The notes beneath the pieces are model-generated. The model worked only from the letters and a program-made list of their open reading frames with translations, was not told where the DNA came from and made no database searches. From Streptomyces asiaticus (GTDB taxonomy: Bacteria; Actinomycetota; Actinomycetes; Streptomycetales; Streptomycetaceae): a DNA stretch of 64,000 nucleotides. The DNA is taken from NCBI RefSeq assembly GCF_018138715.1, contig NZ_JAGSHX010000006.1:3224001-3288000 (forward strand), given 5' to 3'. Made by a program: the position numbers and the translations under genes. Shown here in pieces: positions 1 through 7,264 of this stretch (its first letter is position 1; the number at the start of each line of letters is the position of its first letter).

Positions 1-2201
1 GTGCGGTCCAGCAGGGCGGCCTCGGGGCTGCCCTCCTCGGCGAAGAGCACGTCGAGGAGCGGGCGTTCGAGCTGCTCCTCGAGGTACCAGCAGGCGTCGT
101 CGAGGGCTTCGGCGAAGACGGGGTAGGCGGCGTGGAGCTCGCGGCCCGTGCCGAGGCGCTGGCTGCCCTGGCCGGTGAACAGCAGGGCGAGCTTTCCGGC
201 GGCGGGGGCGCCGCGCACGACGGACGGCCCGTCGCCGCCGTCGGCGAGGGTGCGCAGGGCCGAGCGGAAGCCGTCGCGGTCGCCGGCGAGGAGCACGGCG
301 CGCTGTTCGAAGGTGGCGCGGGTGGTGGCCAGGGAGTGGCCGACGTCGGTGAGGGCGAGGCCGGGGTCGGCCTCCAGCAGCGCGTACAGCCGCTCGGCCT
401 GGCCCTGGAGCGCGTCGGTGGTCTTCGCGGAGAGGGCCCAGGGCAGCAGGGCGGGTTCGGCGGAACCCTGGGGCTCCTCGGACTCGTTCCGCTCCGCGTC
501 CTCGACCGGCGGCTGCTCGATGATGGCGTGCGCGTTGGTGCCGCTCATGCCGAACGACGAGACGCCCGCGCGGCGCGGGCGGTCGCTCTCCGGCCAGGGC
601 CGCGCCTCGGTCAGCAGCTCGATGTCACCGGCGGTCCAGTCGACGTGCGGGGTCGGCTCGTCCACGTGCAGCGTCCGCGGCAGCACTCCGTGCCGCATCG
701 CCATGACCATCTTGATGATGCCGCCGACACCGGCCGCGGACTGGGTGTGGCCGATGTTGGACTTGAGCGAGCCGAGCCACAGCGGCCGGTCCGCCTCGCG
801 GTCCCGGCCGTAGGTGGCGAGCAGCGCCTGGGCCTCGATGGGGTCGCCGAGCGTCGTACCGGTGCCGTGGGCCTCGACCGTGTCGACCTCGGCGGGCGTG
901 AGTCCGGCGTTGGCGAGGGCCTGGCGGATGACGCGCTGCTGGGCGGGGCCGCTGGGGGCGGTGAGTCCGTTGCTGGCGCCGTCCTGGTTGATGGCGGTGC
1001 CACGGACGACGGCGAGGACCCGGTGACCGTTCTTTCGGGCCTCCGAGAGCCGCTCGACGAGCAGCATGCCGACGCCCTCGCCCCAGGCGGTGCCGTCGGC
1101 CGCGGCGGCGAAGGGCTTGCAGCGGCCGTCGGGGGCGAGGCCGCGCTGGCGGCTGAAGGCGATGAACGAGCCGGGGTTGGCCATGACCGCCGCGCCACCG
1201 GCGAGCGCCATCGTGCACTCGCCCGCGCGCAGCGCCTGGACGGCCAGGTGCAGCGCCACCAGGGAGGAGGAGCAGGCGGTGTCGACGGTGACGGTGGGGC
1301 CCTCGAAGCCGAAGGTGTAGGCGATCCGGCCGGAGGCGACGCTGGCGGCGTTGCCGGTGACCAGATAGCCCTCGAAGCCCTGCTCGGCCTCGTGCAGCCG
1401 GGGGCCGTAGTCCTGGGTCTCGGCGCCGACGAACACACCGGTCCGGCCGCCCCGGAGGACCGCGGGGTCGATACCGGCGCGTTCGAAGACCTCCCAGGAG
1501 GTCTCCAGCAGCAGCCGCTGCTGCGGATCCATCGCGAGGGCCTCGCGCGGGGAGATTCCGAAGAACGCCGGGTCGAACTCATCGGCGTCGTGCAGGAATC
1601 CGCCTTCGCGGGTATAGCTGCTGCCCGGCCGGTCCGGGTCGGGGTCGTAAAGTCCGGCGAGATCCCAGCCCCGGCTCACCGGGAATTCGGAGATGACGTC
1701 TTTTCCGCCCGCGACGATTTCCCAGAGTTCTTCGGGGGAGCCGACCTCACCGGGGAACCGGCAGCTCATTCCGACAATGGCGATGGGCTCGTCGGCGGCC
1801 GCCGGGCCCATTCCGGCGTCGGCCGGGGAAGCGTCGGAGTCGTCGTCCGCACCGAGCAGTTCGGCCCGAACATGGCGGGCGAGGTCGGCGGGGGTGGGGT
1901 GGTCGAAGGCGAGGGTGACCGGCAGCCGCAGTCCGGTGGCGGCGGTCAGCCGGGCGTGCAGATCGACCGTGGCGAGGGAGTCGAAGCCCAGGTCGAGGAA
2001 GGGACGCTCGGGGTCGAGAAGGTCCGGTGCCTTGTCCTTGAGGGCCTGTTCGACGATCTCGCCGACCCAGGCGGTGAGGGCCTCGGCGCGCTCGGCCTCG
2101 GGGAGCGCGGCGAGCCGGTCACGCCAGGGGGACGCCCCTTCGGGGCTCGTACCCCCCTTTTCGGTGTGCTCGGGCGTGAAATCCACGGACTCACTCACCA
2201 T
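1..2201 (-). CDS. Modular type I polyketide synthase, 5' part (ACP-KS-AT...), runs off left edge
   Basis: This is the N-terminal 733 or so residues of a multimodular PKS; the frame stays open to the window edge. An acyl carrier protein comes first, with phosphopantetheine serine in [11 protein letters not shown] at residue 75. A ketosynthase follows with [12 protein letters not shown], active cysteine in VDTACSSSL (Cys310), then EAHGTGT and NIGHT histidines. After the linker an acyltransferase starts (LLFTGQGSQ) and is cut by the edge, so extender specificity cannot be read. No class I docking coiled coil is seen at the N terminus. Start ATG at 2201 is preceded by GGGG; ATG 2213 and GTG 2198 are alternatives. 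An ACP before the first KS, with no AT ahead of it, suggests a loading ACP charged in trans, or an ACP split from the upstream module. Product unknown. Confidence 0.93.
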   Translation of the reverse strand, partial: MVSESVDFTPEHTEKGGTSPEGASPWRDRLAALPEAERAEALTAWVGEIVEQALKDKAPDLLDPERPFLDLGFDSLATVDLHARLTAATGLRLPVTLAFDHPTPADLARHVRAELLGADDDSDASPADAGMGPAAADEPIAIVGMSCRFPGEVGSPEELWEIVAGGKDVISEFPVSRGWDLAGLYDPDPDRPGSSYTREGGFLHDADEFDPAFFGISPREALAMDPQQRLLLETSWEVFERAGIDPAVLRGGRTGVFVGAETQDYGPRLHEAEQGFEGYLVTGNAASVASGRIAYTFGFEGPTVTVDTACSSSLVALHLAVQALRAGECTMALAGGAAVMANPGSFIAFSRQRGLAPDGRCKPFAAAADGTAWGEGVGMLLVERLSEARKNGHRVLAVVRGTAINQDGASNGLTAPSGPAQQRVIRQALANAGLTPAEVDTVEAHGTGTTLGDPIEAQALLATYGRDREADRPLWLGSLKSNIGHTQSAAGVGGIIKMVMAMRHGVLPRTLHVDEPTPHVDWTAGDIELLTEARPWPESDRPRRAGVSSFGMSGTNAHAIIEQPPVEDAERNESEEPQGSAEPALLPWALSAKTTDALQGQAERLYALLEADPGLALTDVGHSLATTRATFEQRAVLLAGDRDGFRSALRTLADGGDGPSVVRGAPAAGKLALLFTGQGSQRLGTGRELHAAYPVFAEALDDACWYLEEQLERPLLDVLFAEEGSPEAALLDR
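2134..2146. repeat. Palindrome GCCCC-TTC-GGGGC inside the PKS reading frame
   Basis: A 5-bp-arm palindrome followed by a run of C lies in the low-complexity N-terminal linker of the PKS (encoding roughly [11 protein letters not shown]). The same core, GCGCCCCTTCGG, recurs in the dispersed intergenic repeats near 22.18, 35.86 and 62.07 kb, so the linker may hold a fragment of that repeat. Confidence 0.45.
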
Positions 2202-2516
2202 CGCGCGCCCCATTACCCTCGCAGACATAACACCAAGACCGTACGTCAGCTTTACACAGGGCAGGGCGACCAGAAACCCCTTCAAACCCCCTATGGACCC
2301 CTATCATCCCTTTGGGGTCCCGTATCCGAGGAGTCTCGCGCAATGGCCACCGTTAATTCACCAGAGTGCATGAGAATTCCGGTGGCGACAAGGATCTCGA
2401 GCAAATAATGCGCCCACTATTCAGTTTTTCGGAGGTGGAGGGGTTCAGAGGTGGAGGGGCGGCCTTTCGGTCCGCCCCTCCACCTCTCGGGGGATCGCCA
2501 GTTGGTCTCGGGGTGG
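2202..2516. other. Intergenic region between PKS start and PH-domain operon end
   Basis: The two flanking minus-strand units are the PKS (starting at 2201) and the PH-domain operon (ending at 2517). The stretch holds the operon terminator at 2448-2486 and then about 240 bp of comparatively AT-rich sequence that must contain the PKS promoter. I see no convincing -35/-10 pair and no small gene. Confidence 0.5.
2448..2486 (-). terminator. Terminator of the PH-domain operon
   Basis: Perfect 15-bp inverted repeat GAGGTGGAGGGGCGG / CCGCCCCTCCACCTC with a 9-nt loop, about 30 bp past the stop of the minus-strand gene at 2517. The left-arm motif GAGGTGGAGGGG is also duplicated at 2432-2443. Confidence 0.8.
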
Positions 2517-4064
2517 TCAGCCGCGGTCGGGGGCTCTCTCGATGAACGGGGCCAGCAGCCCCGGTACCGCGGTCTCGGCGAGGGCGATTCCCTGGCCTTC
2601 GGTCAGGTCGTGCACGTGGTAGACGCCTTCGCCCGCGGCGGTGGTGGCGCCGAGGGTGATCAGCCCGGCCCGGCGCTGGAAGGGCGTCCGGGAGAGCTTC
2701 CAGCCGATGACCCCGTCGCGCTGGAGGGCGACGGTGCGGCGGGCGAACGCCCCGGAGCACATCACCAGGAAGCGGCCGCGCAGCAGGTGGCCGAGGCTGT
2801 GGTAGGCGCTGAAGGCGAACGCCACCAGGACCGGCACCAGCACCACACCGGTGATCACGCCGGTGATGACGAGCCACCGGCCCAGCCACAGGCCCAGGCC
2901 CACCGGGACGGCCGCGATCAGGACCGACCACATGAGGGCGCGGTTGATCCGGCGCCGCAGGGCCGCCTTGGGGTGCGGGAGGAGGCCCTTGCGCTCGATC
3001 AGCCCGGGGCCGGTCGGCAGTGCCTGCGCGGCGACCCGCATGGCCTCGTCGCGCGGGGTGGGCGGGGTCAGCCCGCGGCGCCTGCGGTTGTCCTCCTGGC
3101 TGCCCAGGCCGCTGGCGACGGCGTTGAGCTTGGCGCCCCTGGCCCAGCGCAGCGGGACGGGCTCGACGAGTTCGAGGCCGCGCAGATGGCGCTCCTCGAT
3201 GCTCACGGAGCGGGTGGCCAGCAGGCCGCGGCGGATGCGGAGGATTCCGCCGTCCTCGCGGCGCAGTTCGTAACCGGCCCAGTTCTCGATGTAGGTGGCG
3301 GTGGAGCCGATCATGCCGAGTACGGCGATGACGACGGCGGCCAGCAGGACTCCGTACCAGAGCGGAATGGTGCCGAAGCGGTCCTCGAGGTCCTTGACGA
3401 CGCCGAGGTCCAGCGGGTTCACCTGGAGCTCGCTCAGGGTGCGGTACGTACTGGCGGCGGCGATGAAGACACCGCCCACGCCCCATACGGTCAGCGGGCC
3501 GTAGCGCAGCCAGGACCAGTCCAGCCGGCTGAGCACACCGTCGCTGTCGGCCACCGGCCGGGCCCGGCCCGCGTCGCGCAGCGCGATGATCTGGCGGCGC
3601 AGCTCCACGGCCTCGGCCTTGGTGATGCCGTCGAGGGCGAGCCTGCGCGCGGCGGCGTCGCTCTGGTCCCCGCTGTCGATGCGCAGCGTGGTGAGGCCGA
3701 AGAGGCGGTGGACCGGGTTGGCGGTGACGTCGACACCGCGGATGCGGCCGATCGGGACCGAGCGCTCACTGCGGAAGAGCAGCCCGGTGTGGAGCTCGAA
3801 GCGGTCCTCGGTGAGCCGGTAGCGGGTGGTGAACAGCCGCATCAGCCCGATGCCGCTGATGACCAGGAAGGTCATGAACAGCGAGCCGAGGGTGATGATG
3901 ACCTGGAGGTTGGTGTCGCCTCCGGTGACCGCGAGGCTGGCCAGGAACATGGCCACCGGCGCGGCGAGGATGGAGAGGTTGACCAGGAGCAGCCGCCCGT
4001 TGAGCCGTCCCCAGCCGCGGCCGGCCGCGTCCAGGTCCGGCCGCACGGTGGTCTCGGAGCTCAT
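2517..4064 (-). CDS. Multi-spanning bacterial PH-domain membrane protein (YdbT-like)
   Basis: A 515-residue membrane protein of the YdbT (bPH_2, formerly DUF304) family. Three blocks are visible, each a hydrophobic hairpin followed by a PH-like segment: spans near residues 30-75, PH-like TRYRLTEDRFELHTGLLFR; spans near 195-250, then YELRREDGGILRIRRGLL; spans near 375-415, then RFLVMCSGAFARRTVALQ. The start is ATG 4064 in an ATGA overlap with the upstream gene's stop, so an upstream in-frame extension is rejected. YdbS/YdbT pairs are usually co-transcribed; their biochemical role is not established, although Bacillus homologues are linked to bacteriocin resistance. Confidence 0.85.
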   Translation of the reverse strand: MSSETTVRPDLDAAGRGWGRLNGRLLLVNLSILAAPVAMFLASLAVTGGDTNLQVIITLGSLFMTFLVISGIGLMRLFTTRYRLTEDRFELHTGLLFRSERSVPIGRIRGVDVTANPVHRLFGLTTLRIDSGDQSDAAARRLALDGITKAEAVELRRQIIALRDAGRARPVADSDGVLSRLDWSWLRYGPLTVWGVGGVFIAAASTYRTLSELQVNPLDLGVVKDLEDRFGTIPLWYGVLLAAVVIAVLGMIGSTATYIENWAGYELRREDGGILRIRRGLLATRSVSIEERHLRGLELVEPVPLRWARGAKLNAVASGLGSQEDNRRRRGLTPPTPRDEAMRVAAQALPTGPGLIERKGLLPHPKAALRRRINRALMWSVLIAAVPVGLGLWLGRWLVITGVITGVVLVPVLVAFAFSAYHSLGHLLRGRFLVMCSGAFARRTVALQRDGVIGWKLSRTPFQRRAGLITLGATTAAGEGVYHVHDLTEGQGIALAETAVPGLLAPFIERAPDRG

Positions 4065-4561
4065 GTGGCGTCTCCCGGCACGGCCTGGGTGGACTTGGCC
4101 AGGTACTCCACCAGGTCCCCGGCGAGCTTGTGGTCGATGCCCTTGATCTTCACCGCGCCCGCGGCGGAGGCGGTGGTCACGGTGACGCCGGAGAGCCCGA
4201 ACAGCTGCTGGATCGGGCCGCGCAGGGTGTCCACCGTCTGCACCCGGGACAGCGGCACGACCCGCCACTGCTGCCAGAGCCAGCCGGAGGCCGCGTAGAC
4301 CGCCTCGTTGGTGGCCTCCCAGCGGTGGACCCGGTACCGCCAGGCCGGCATGACGGCCATGTAGAGCAGCCCGGGGACCAGCGAGATCAGCGTGGCCCAC
4401 ATGAAGAACTCACGCGTGGGGGGAATGGAGGCCCACAGGATCCCGAAGACGAGCGGCAGGGGCAGGGCGAAGAGTGCGGACTGGAGCGTCCACCAGCCGA
4501 TCGCTCGGCGGTCGACCCGGTGCCGAGGCGGTCGGAGCCTCAGATTGTCATGGCGTTCCAC
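4061..4561 (-). CDS. Bacterial PH-domain membrane protein (YdbS-like)
   Basis: A 166-residue protein with two membrane spans in the first half (near 25-45 and 52-70) followed by one bPH_2 domain (PAWRYRVHRWEATNEAVYAA, then PLSRVQTVDTLRGPIQQLFG). This is the standard YdbS layout, and the overlapping downstream gene is the YdbT partner. ATGA coupling at 4061-4064 indicates translational linkage. The pair is likely a membrane complex; no ligand can be inferred. Confidence 0.88.
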   Translation of the reverse strand: MERHDNLRLRPPRHRVDRRAIGWWTLQSALFALPLPLVFGILWASIPPTREFFMWATLISLVPGLLYMAVMPAWRYRVHRWEATNEAVYAASGWLWQQWRVVPLSRVQTVDTLRGPIQQLFGLSGVTVTTASAAGAVKIKGIDHKLAGDLVEYLAKSTQAVPGDAT

Positions 4562-4639
4562 TGCTTCACCCTGCTCTTGCGTCTGACGGGTACCGGGGCG
4601 GGGCCCGGCGGGGGTTGGTGGACTATGAAATCAGGCGGC

Positions 4640-5206
4640 TCAGACCGACGCACCGGTGACGGTCTGCTGCGGCAGCTGCCCGCTTCCGGTGTTCCGGCCC
4701 TTCAGCTTGCGCATCTTGGCCAGCAGCACGGCGGTTCGGGTCAGCACCATGGCCAGCGACATGAAGACGAAGGCGTTGGCGTAGGTGTCCTGGCCGCTGA
4801 TCTTGTAGTCGATGGAGAACTTGATCAGGTCCATGGTGAACCAGTGCTCGGCGCCGTAGGCGAAGAGGATGCGTCCGCTGGAGAGGACGATCCACACCAG
4901 GGCGTAGCCGATGCCACCGATGGTGTAGAGCTCACCGGACGTGGCGTCCTTGTAGGCGGGCAGCAGCACTCCGGCGATCAGACCGCAGATGACGCCGGTG
5001 CCGACGCCCACGAGCTGGAGCGAGATGTCGTTGCCCTTGGTCGGGAAGGACTCGACGAAGATCGCGATGACCACGGCCACGGCGATGACCGAGCGCACCA
5101 TCCGCATCGTGGTGATGCGGCGGCGGCCGATGTCGGTCGCCAGGATGATGATCAGGATCGTGCCACTGGCGATCAGTGCGGACATGAACTGGCTCATCTG
5201 TGGCAT
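4640..5206 (-). CDS. Small polytopic membrane protein (CcdC/DUF1453-like)
   Basis: A 188-residue protein with about five hydrophobic spans: near residues 8-25 (ALIASGTILIIILAT), 38-55, 65-85, 98-115 and 140-160. The start is placed at ATG 5206 (MPQMSQFMSAL) because GGAGAA lies 8 nt upstream; 30 further in-frame codons upstream look non-coding. Overall shape recalls the CcdC/DUF1453 membrane family, but no motif allows a function. It is divergent from the adjacent histidine kinase gene. Confidence 0.75.
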   Translation of the reverse strand: MPQMSQFMSALIASGTILIIILATDIGRRRITTMRMVRSVIAVAVVIAIFVESFPTKGNDISLQLVGVGTGVICGLIAGVLLPAYKDATSGELYTIGGIGYALVWIVLSSGRILFAYGAEHWFTMDLIKFSIDYKISGQDTYANAFVFMSLAMVLTRTAVLLAKMRKLKGRNTGSGQLPQQTVTGASV

Positions 5207-5373
5207 ATGCGACGTTCTCCAAGCCGAACGGGGATGTGCGTTCGGTGTGACGGTTCTCCGCCTCACCTGGCTCAACGCTAGAAGCGGGCGAGCCACCGCG
5301 AGACGACTGAACGGTGGGTTCTGGCTGTCAACCGTCCGGTGGACACGGTGGACACGCGTGGTAGTACTGAGCC

Positions 5374-6618
5374 GTGCGCAATCACTCTCCGGGGGACGGC
5401 TCGCAGACCGGGGCGTACTACGGTCCCGAGTCCGGCACCCGCTGGTTCGGCCTGTGGGACGGCTTCTTCGCCGTCTCCTATCTCGTTACGGCGGTCCTGC
5501 TCTTCCTCTCCGGCGGCTCGCAGGTCAACCACTCCATCCCGATCGCCGCCCTGACCCTCATCGTGCCCTGGTACGCGGCGGTCGGCCGGACGCTGATGAT
5601 CGAGGACACCTACGGCCCGCGGAACCTGGTCTTCGCGGCGGGCCTGGTGACGCTGTTCTGTCTCACCACGGCGTTCAACCTCGTCGGCGCGTTCGCGCTG
5701 TTCGCGGTCATCCCGATGCTGATCATGAGCCTGCCGATGGCCTCGGCGGTGGTGCTGGCCACGGCGGCCAATCTCTGCCCCGTGCTGGTGGTGGCGTTCA
5801 CCGGTGAGGACCTGGGGCTGAGCGTCCTGGGTGTGCTGCCCATCTCGCTGCTGAGCATCGCGCTGTCGGTGCTGCTGGGGATGTGGATCAAGCGGGTGGT
5901 ACGGCAGAGCAAGGAGCGCGGGCTGCTCATCGAGGAGTTGCGGCACAGCCGGGAGCGGGTGGCCCGGCTCTCCCACGAGGCCGGTATCTCGGCCGAGCGC
6001 GAACGGCTGGCCCGGGAGATCCACGACACCCTGGCGCAGGGCCTGACCAGCATCATCAGCCTGGTGCAGGCGGCCGAGTCGGAGGTGCGCGAGGCCCCGG
6101 ACCAGGCGGTGAACCATCTGTCGCTGGCCGGCCGGGTGGCCAAGGAGTCGCTCGCCGAGGCCCGTGGCTTCGTGGCGGCCCTCACCCCGCCCGCGCTGCG
6201 CGGCGGTTCGCTGTCCCAGGCGGTGCGGCGGCAGGCGGAGGGGCTGATCGCCGAGACCGGCCTGGAGGTGCGGTGTTCGGTGATGGGCGAGGAGAAGTCG
6301 CTGCCGATGGCGGTGAGCGTGGTGCTGCTGCGCACGGTGCAGGAGGCCATCGCCAATGTGCGCAAGCACGCCAAGCAGGCCCGTACGGTCGATGTGATCG
6401 TGGTCTTCGACCAGGGTGGCGTCCGGCTGCTGGTCCGCGACGACGGCGAGGGGTTCACCCCGGACGGCACCCAGGAAGGCTACGGGCTGCGCGGGATGCA
6501 GGCCCGGGTGGCGGAGATCGACGGGGTCGCGTCCGTCACCAGCGGCCCCGGACGGGGCACCACCGTGGAGGTGAGCGTGCCGATGACGGCGCCGGCCGGG
6601 GAGACAGTGAATGGCTGA
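5374..6618 (+). CDS. NarL-type sensor histidine kinase
   Basis: A 414-residue HisKA_3 sensor kinase. Five or six hydrophobic spans fill residues 28-165. A short coiled linker leads to the dimerisation/phosphoacceptor motif RLAREIHDTLAQGLTS, with the autophosphorylated histidine at His217. The HATPase_c domain (residues 310-405) shows the N-box around EAIANVRKHAKQA, then DDGEGF and GYGLRGMQARV. Start GTG 5374. The stop overlaps the start of the response regulator gene by 8 nt, so the two form one operon. With no extracellular loop domain, the signal is probably sensed in the membrane. Confidence 0.93.
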   Translation: MRNHSPGDGSQTGAYYGPESGTRWFGLWDGFFAVSYLVTAVLLFLSGGSQVNHSIPIAALTLIVPWYAAVGRTLMIEDTYGPRNLVFAAGLVTLFCLTTAFNLVGAFALFAVIPMLIMSLPMASAVVLATAANLCPVLVVAFTGEDLGLSVLGVLPISLLSIALSVLLGMWIKRVVRQSKERGLLIEELRHSRERVARLSHEAGISAERERLAREIHDTLAQGLTSIISLVQAAESEVREAPDQAVNHLSLAGRVAKESLAEARGFVAALTPPALRGGSLSQAVRRQAEGLIAETGLEVRCSVMGEEKSLPMAVSVVLLRTVQEAIANVRKHAKQARTVDVIVVFDQGGVRLLVRDDGEGFTPDGTQEGYGLRGMQARVAEIDGVASVTSGPGRGTTVEVSVPMTAPAGETVNG

Positions 6619-7258
6619 GGCTACGCCGGGCGGGCCGAGCCCGATCAGGGTCCTGCTGGCCGACGACCATCCCGTGGTGCGGGAGGGGCTGAGTGCCATG
6701 CTGGAGTCCGCCGAGGGGATCACGGTGGTCGGGCAGGCCGGTTCCGGCGAGGAGGCGGTGGTCCAGGCGGTCGCGCTGCGGCCGGACATCACCCTGCTGG
6801 ATCTGCGCATGGGCGGGATGGACGGGGTCGAGGCCACCGGGCAGATCCTGCGCCAGGTGCCGGACTGCAAGGTGGTCATCGTGACCACGTACGAGGACGA
6901 CTCCGACATCCTGCGCGCGGTGGAGGCGGGCGCCGCGGGCTATCTGCTGAAGGGCAGTTCACGCCAGGAGCTGATCGACGCGGTGCAGACCGCGGCGCGT
7001 GGCGAGACCGTGCTCACCCCGTCCCTCGCGGGCAAGCTCTTCCGCACCCGGGCACCCGAGCCGTCCCCGCTCTCCGGCCGTGAGCGCGAGGTGCTGCGGC
7101 TGGTCGGCCGGGGGCTGACCAACGCCGAGATCGGCGCCGAGCTGTTCGTCAGCGAGGCCACGGTCAAGACACATCTGCTGCGCTCGTTCAAAAAACTCGG
7201 CGTCTCCGACCGCACGGCCGCGGTGATGAAGGCGATGGAACACGGCCTGCTGAACTGA
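6611..7258 (+). CDS. NarL/FixJ-family response regulator
   Basis: A 215-residue cognate regulator. The receiver domain (residues 12-130) has the acidic pair in LLADDHP and the phospho-acceptor Asp64 in TLLDLRMGGMDG, a conserved threonine in VIVTTYED and lysine in GYLLKGSS. The C-terminal LuxR-type helix-turn-helix is at about 150-210 (LSGREREVLRLVGRGLTNAE, then SEATVKTHLLRSFKKLGV). Co-transcribed with the kinase. Its stop lies 6 nt from the stop of the convergent LAL regulator gene. Confidence 0.95.
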   Translation: MAEATPGGPSPIRVLLADDHPVVREGLSAMLESAEGITVVGQAGSGEEAVVQAVALRPDITLLDLRMGGMDGVEATGQILRQVPDCKVVIVTTYEDDSDILRAVEAGAAGYLLKGSSRQELIDAVQTAARGETVLTPSLAGKLFRTRAPEPSPLSGREREVLRLVGRGLTNAEIGAELFVSEATVKTHLLRSFKKLGVSDRTAAVMKAMEHGLLN

Positions 7259-7264
7259 CGGCTC

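Noticed and set aside
132..2408. A 758-codon plus-strand open frame opposite the PKS
   Set aside because: It is the mirror of the PKS coding strand; translation is low-complexity Gly/Ala/Val/Arg without motifs, whereas the minus strand gives clear ACP, KS and AT domains.
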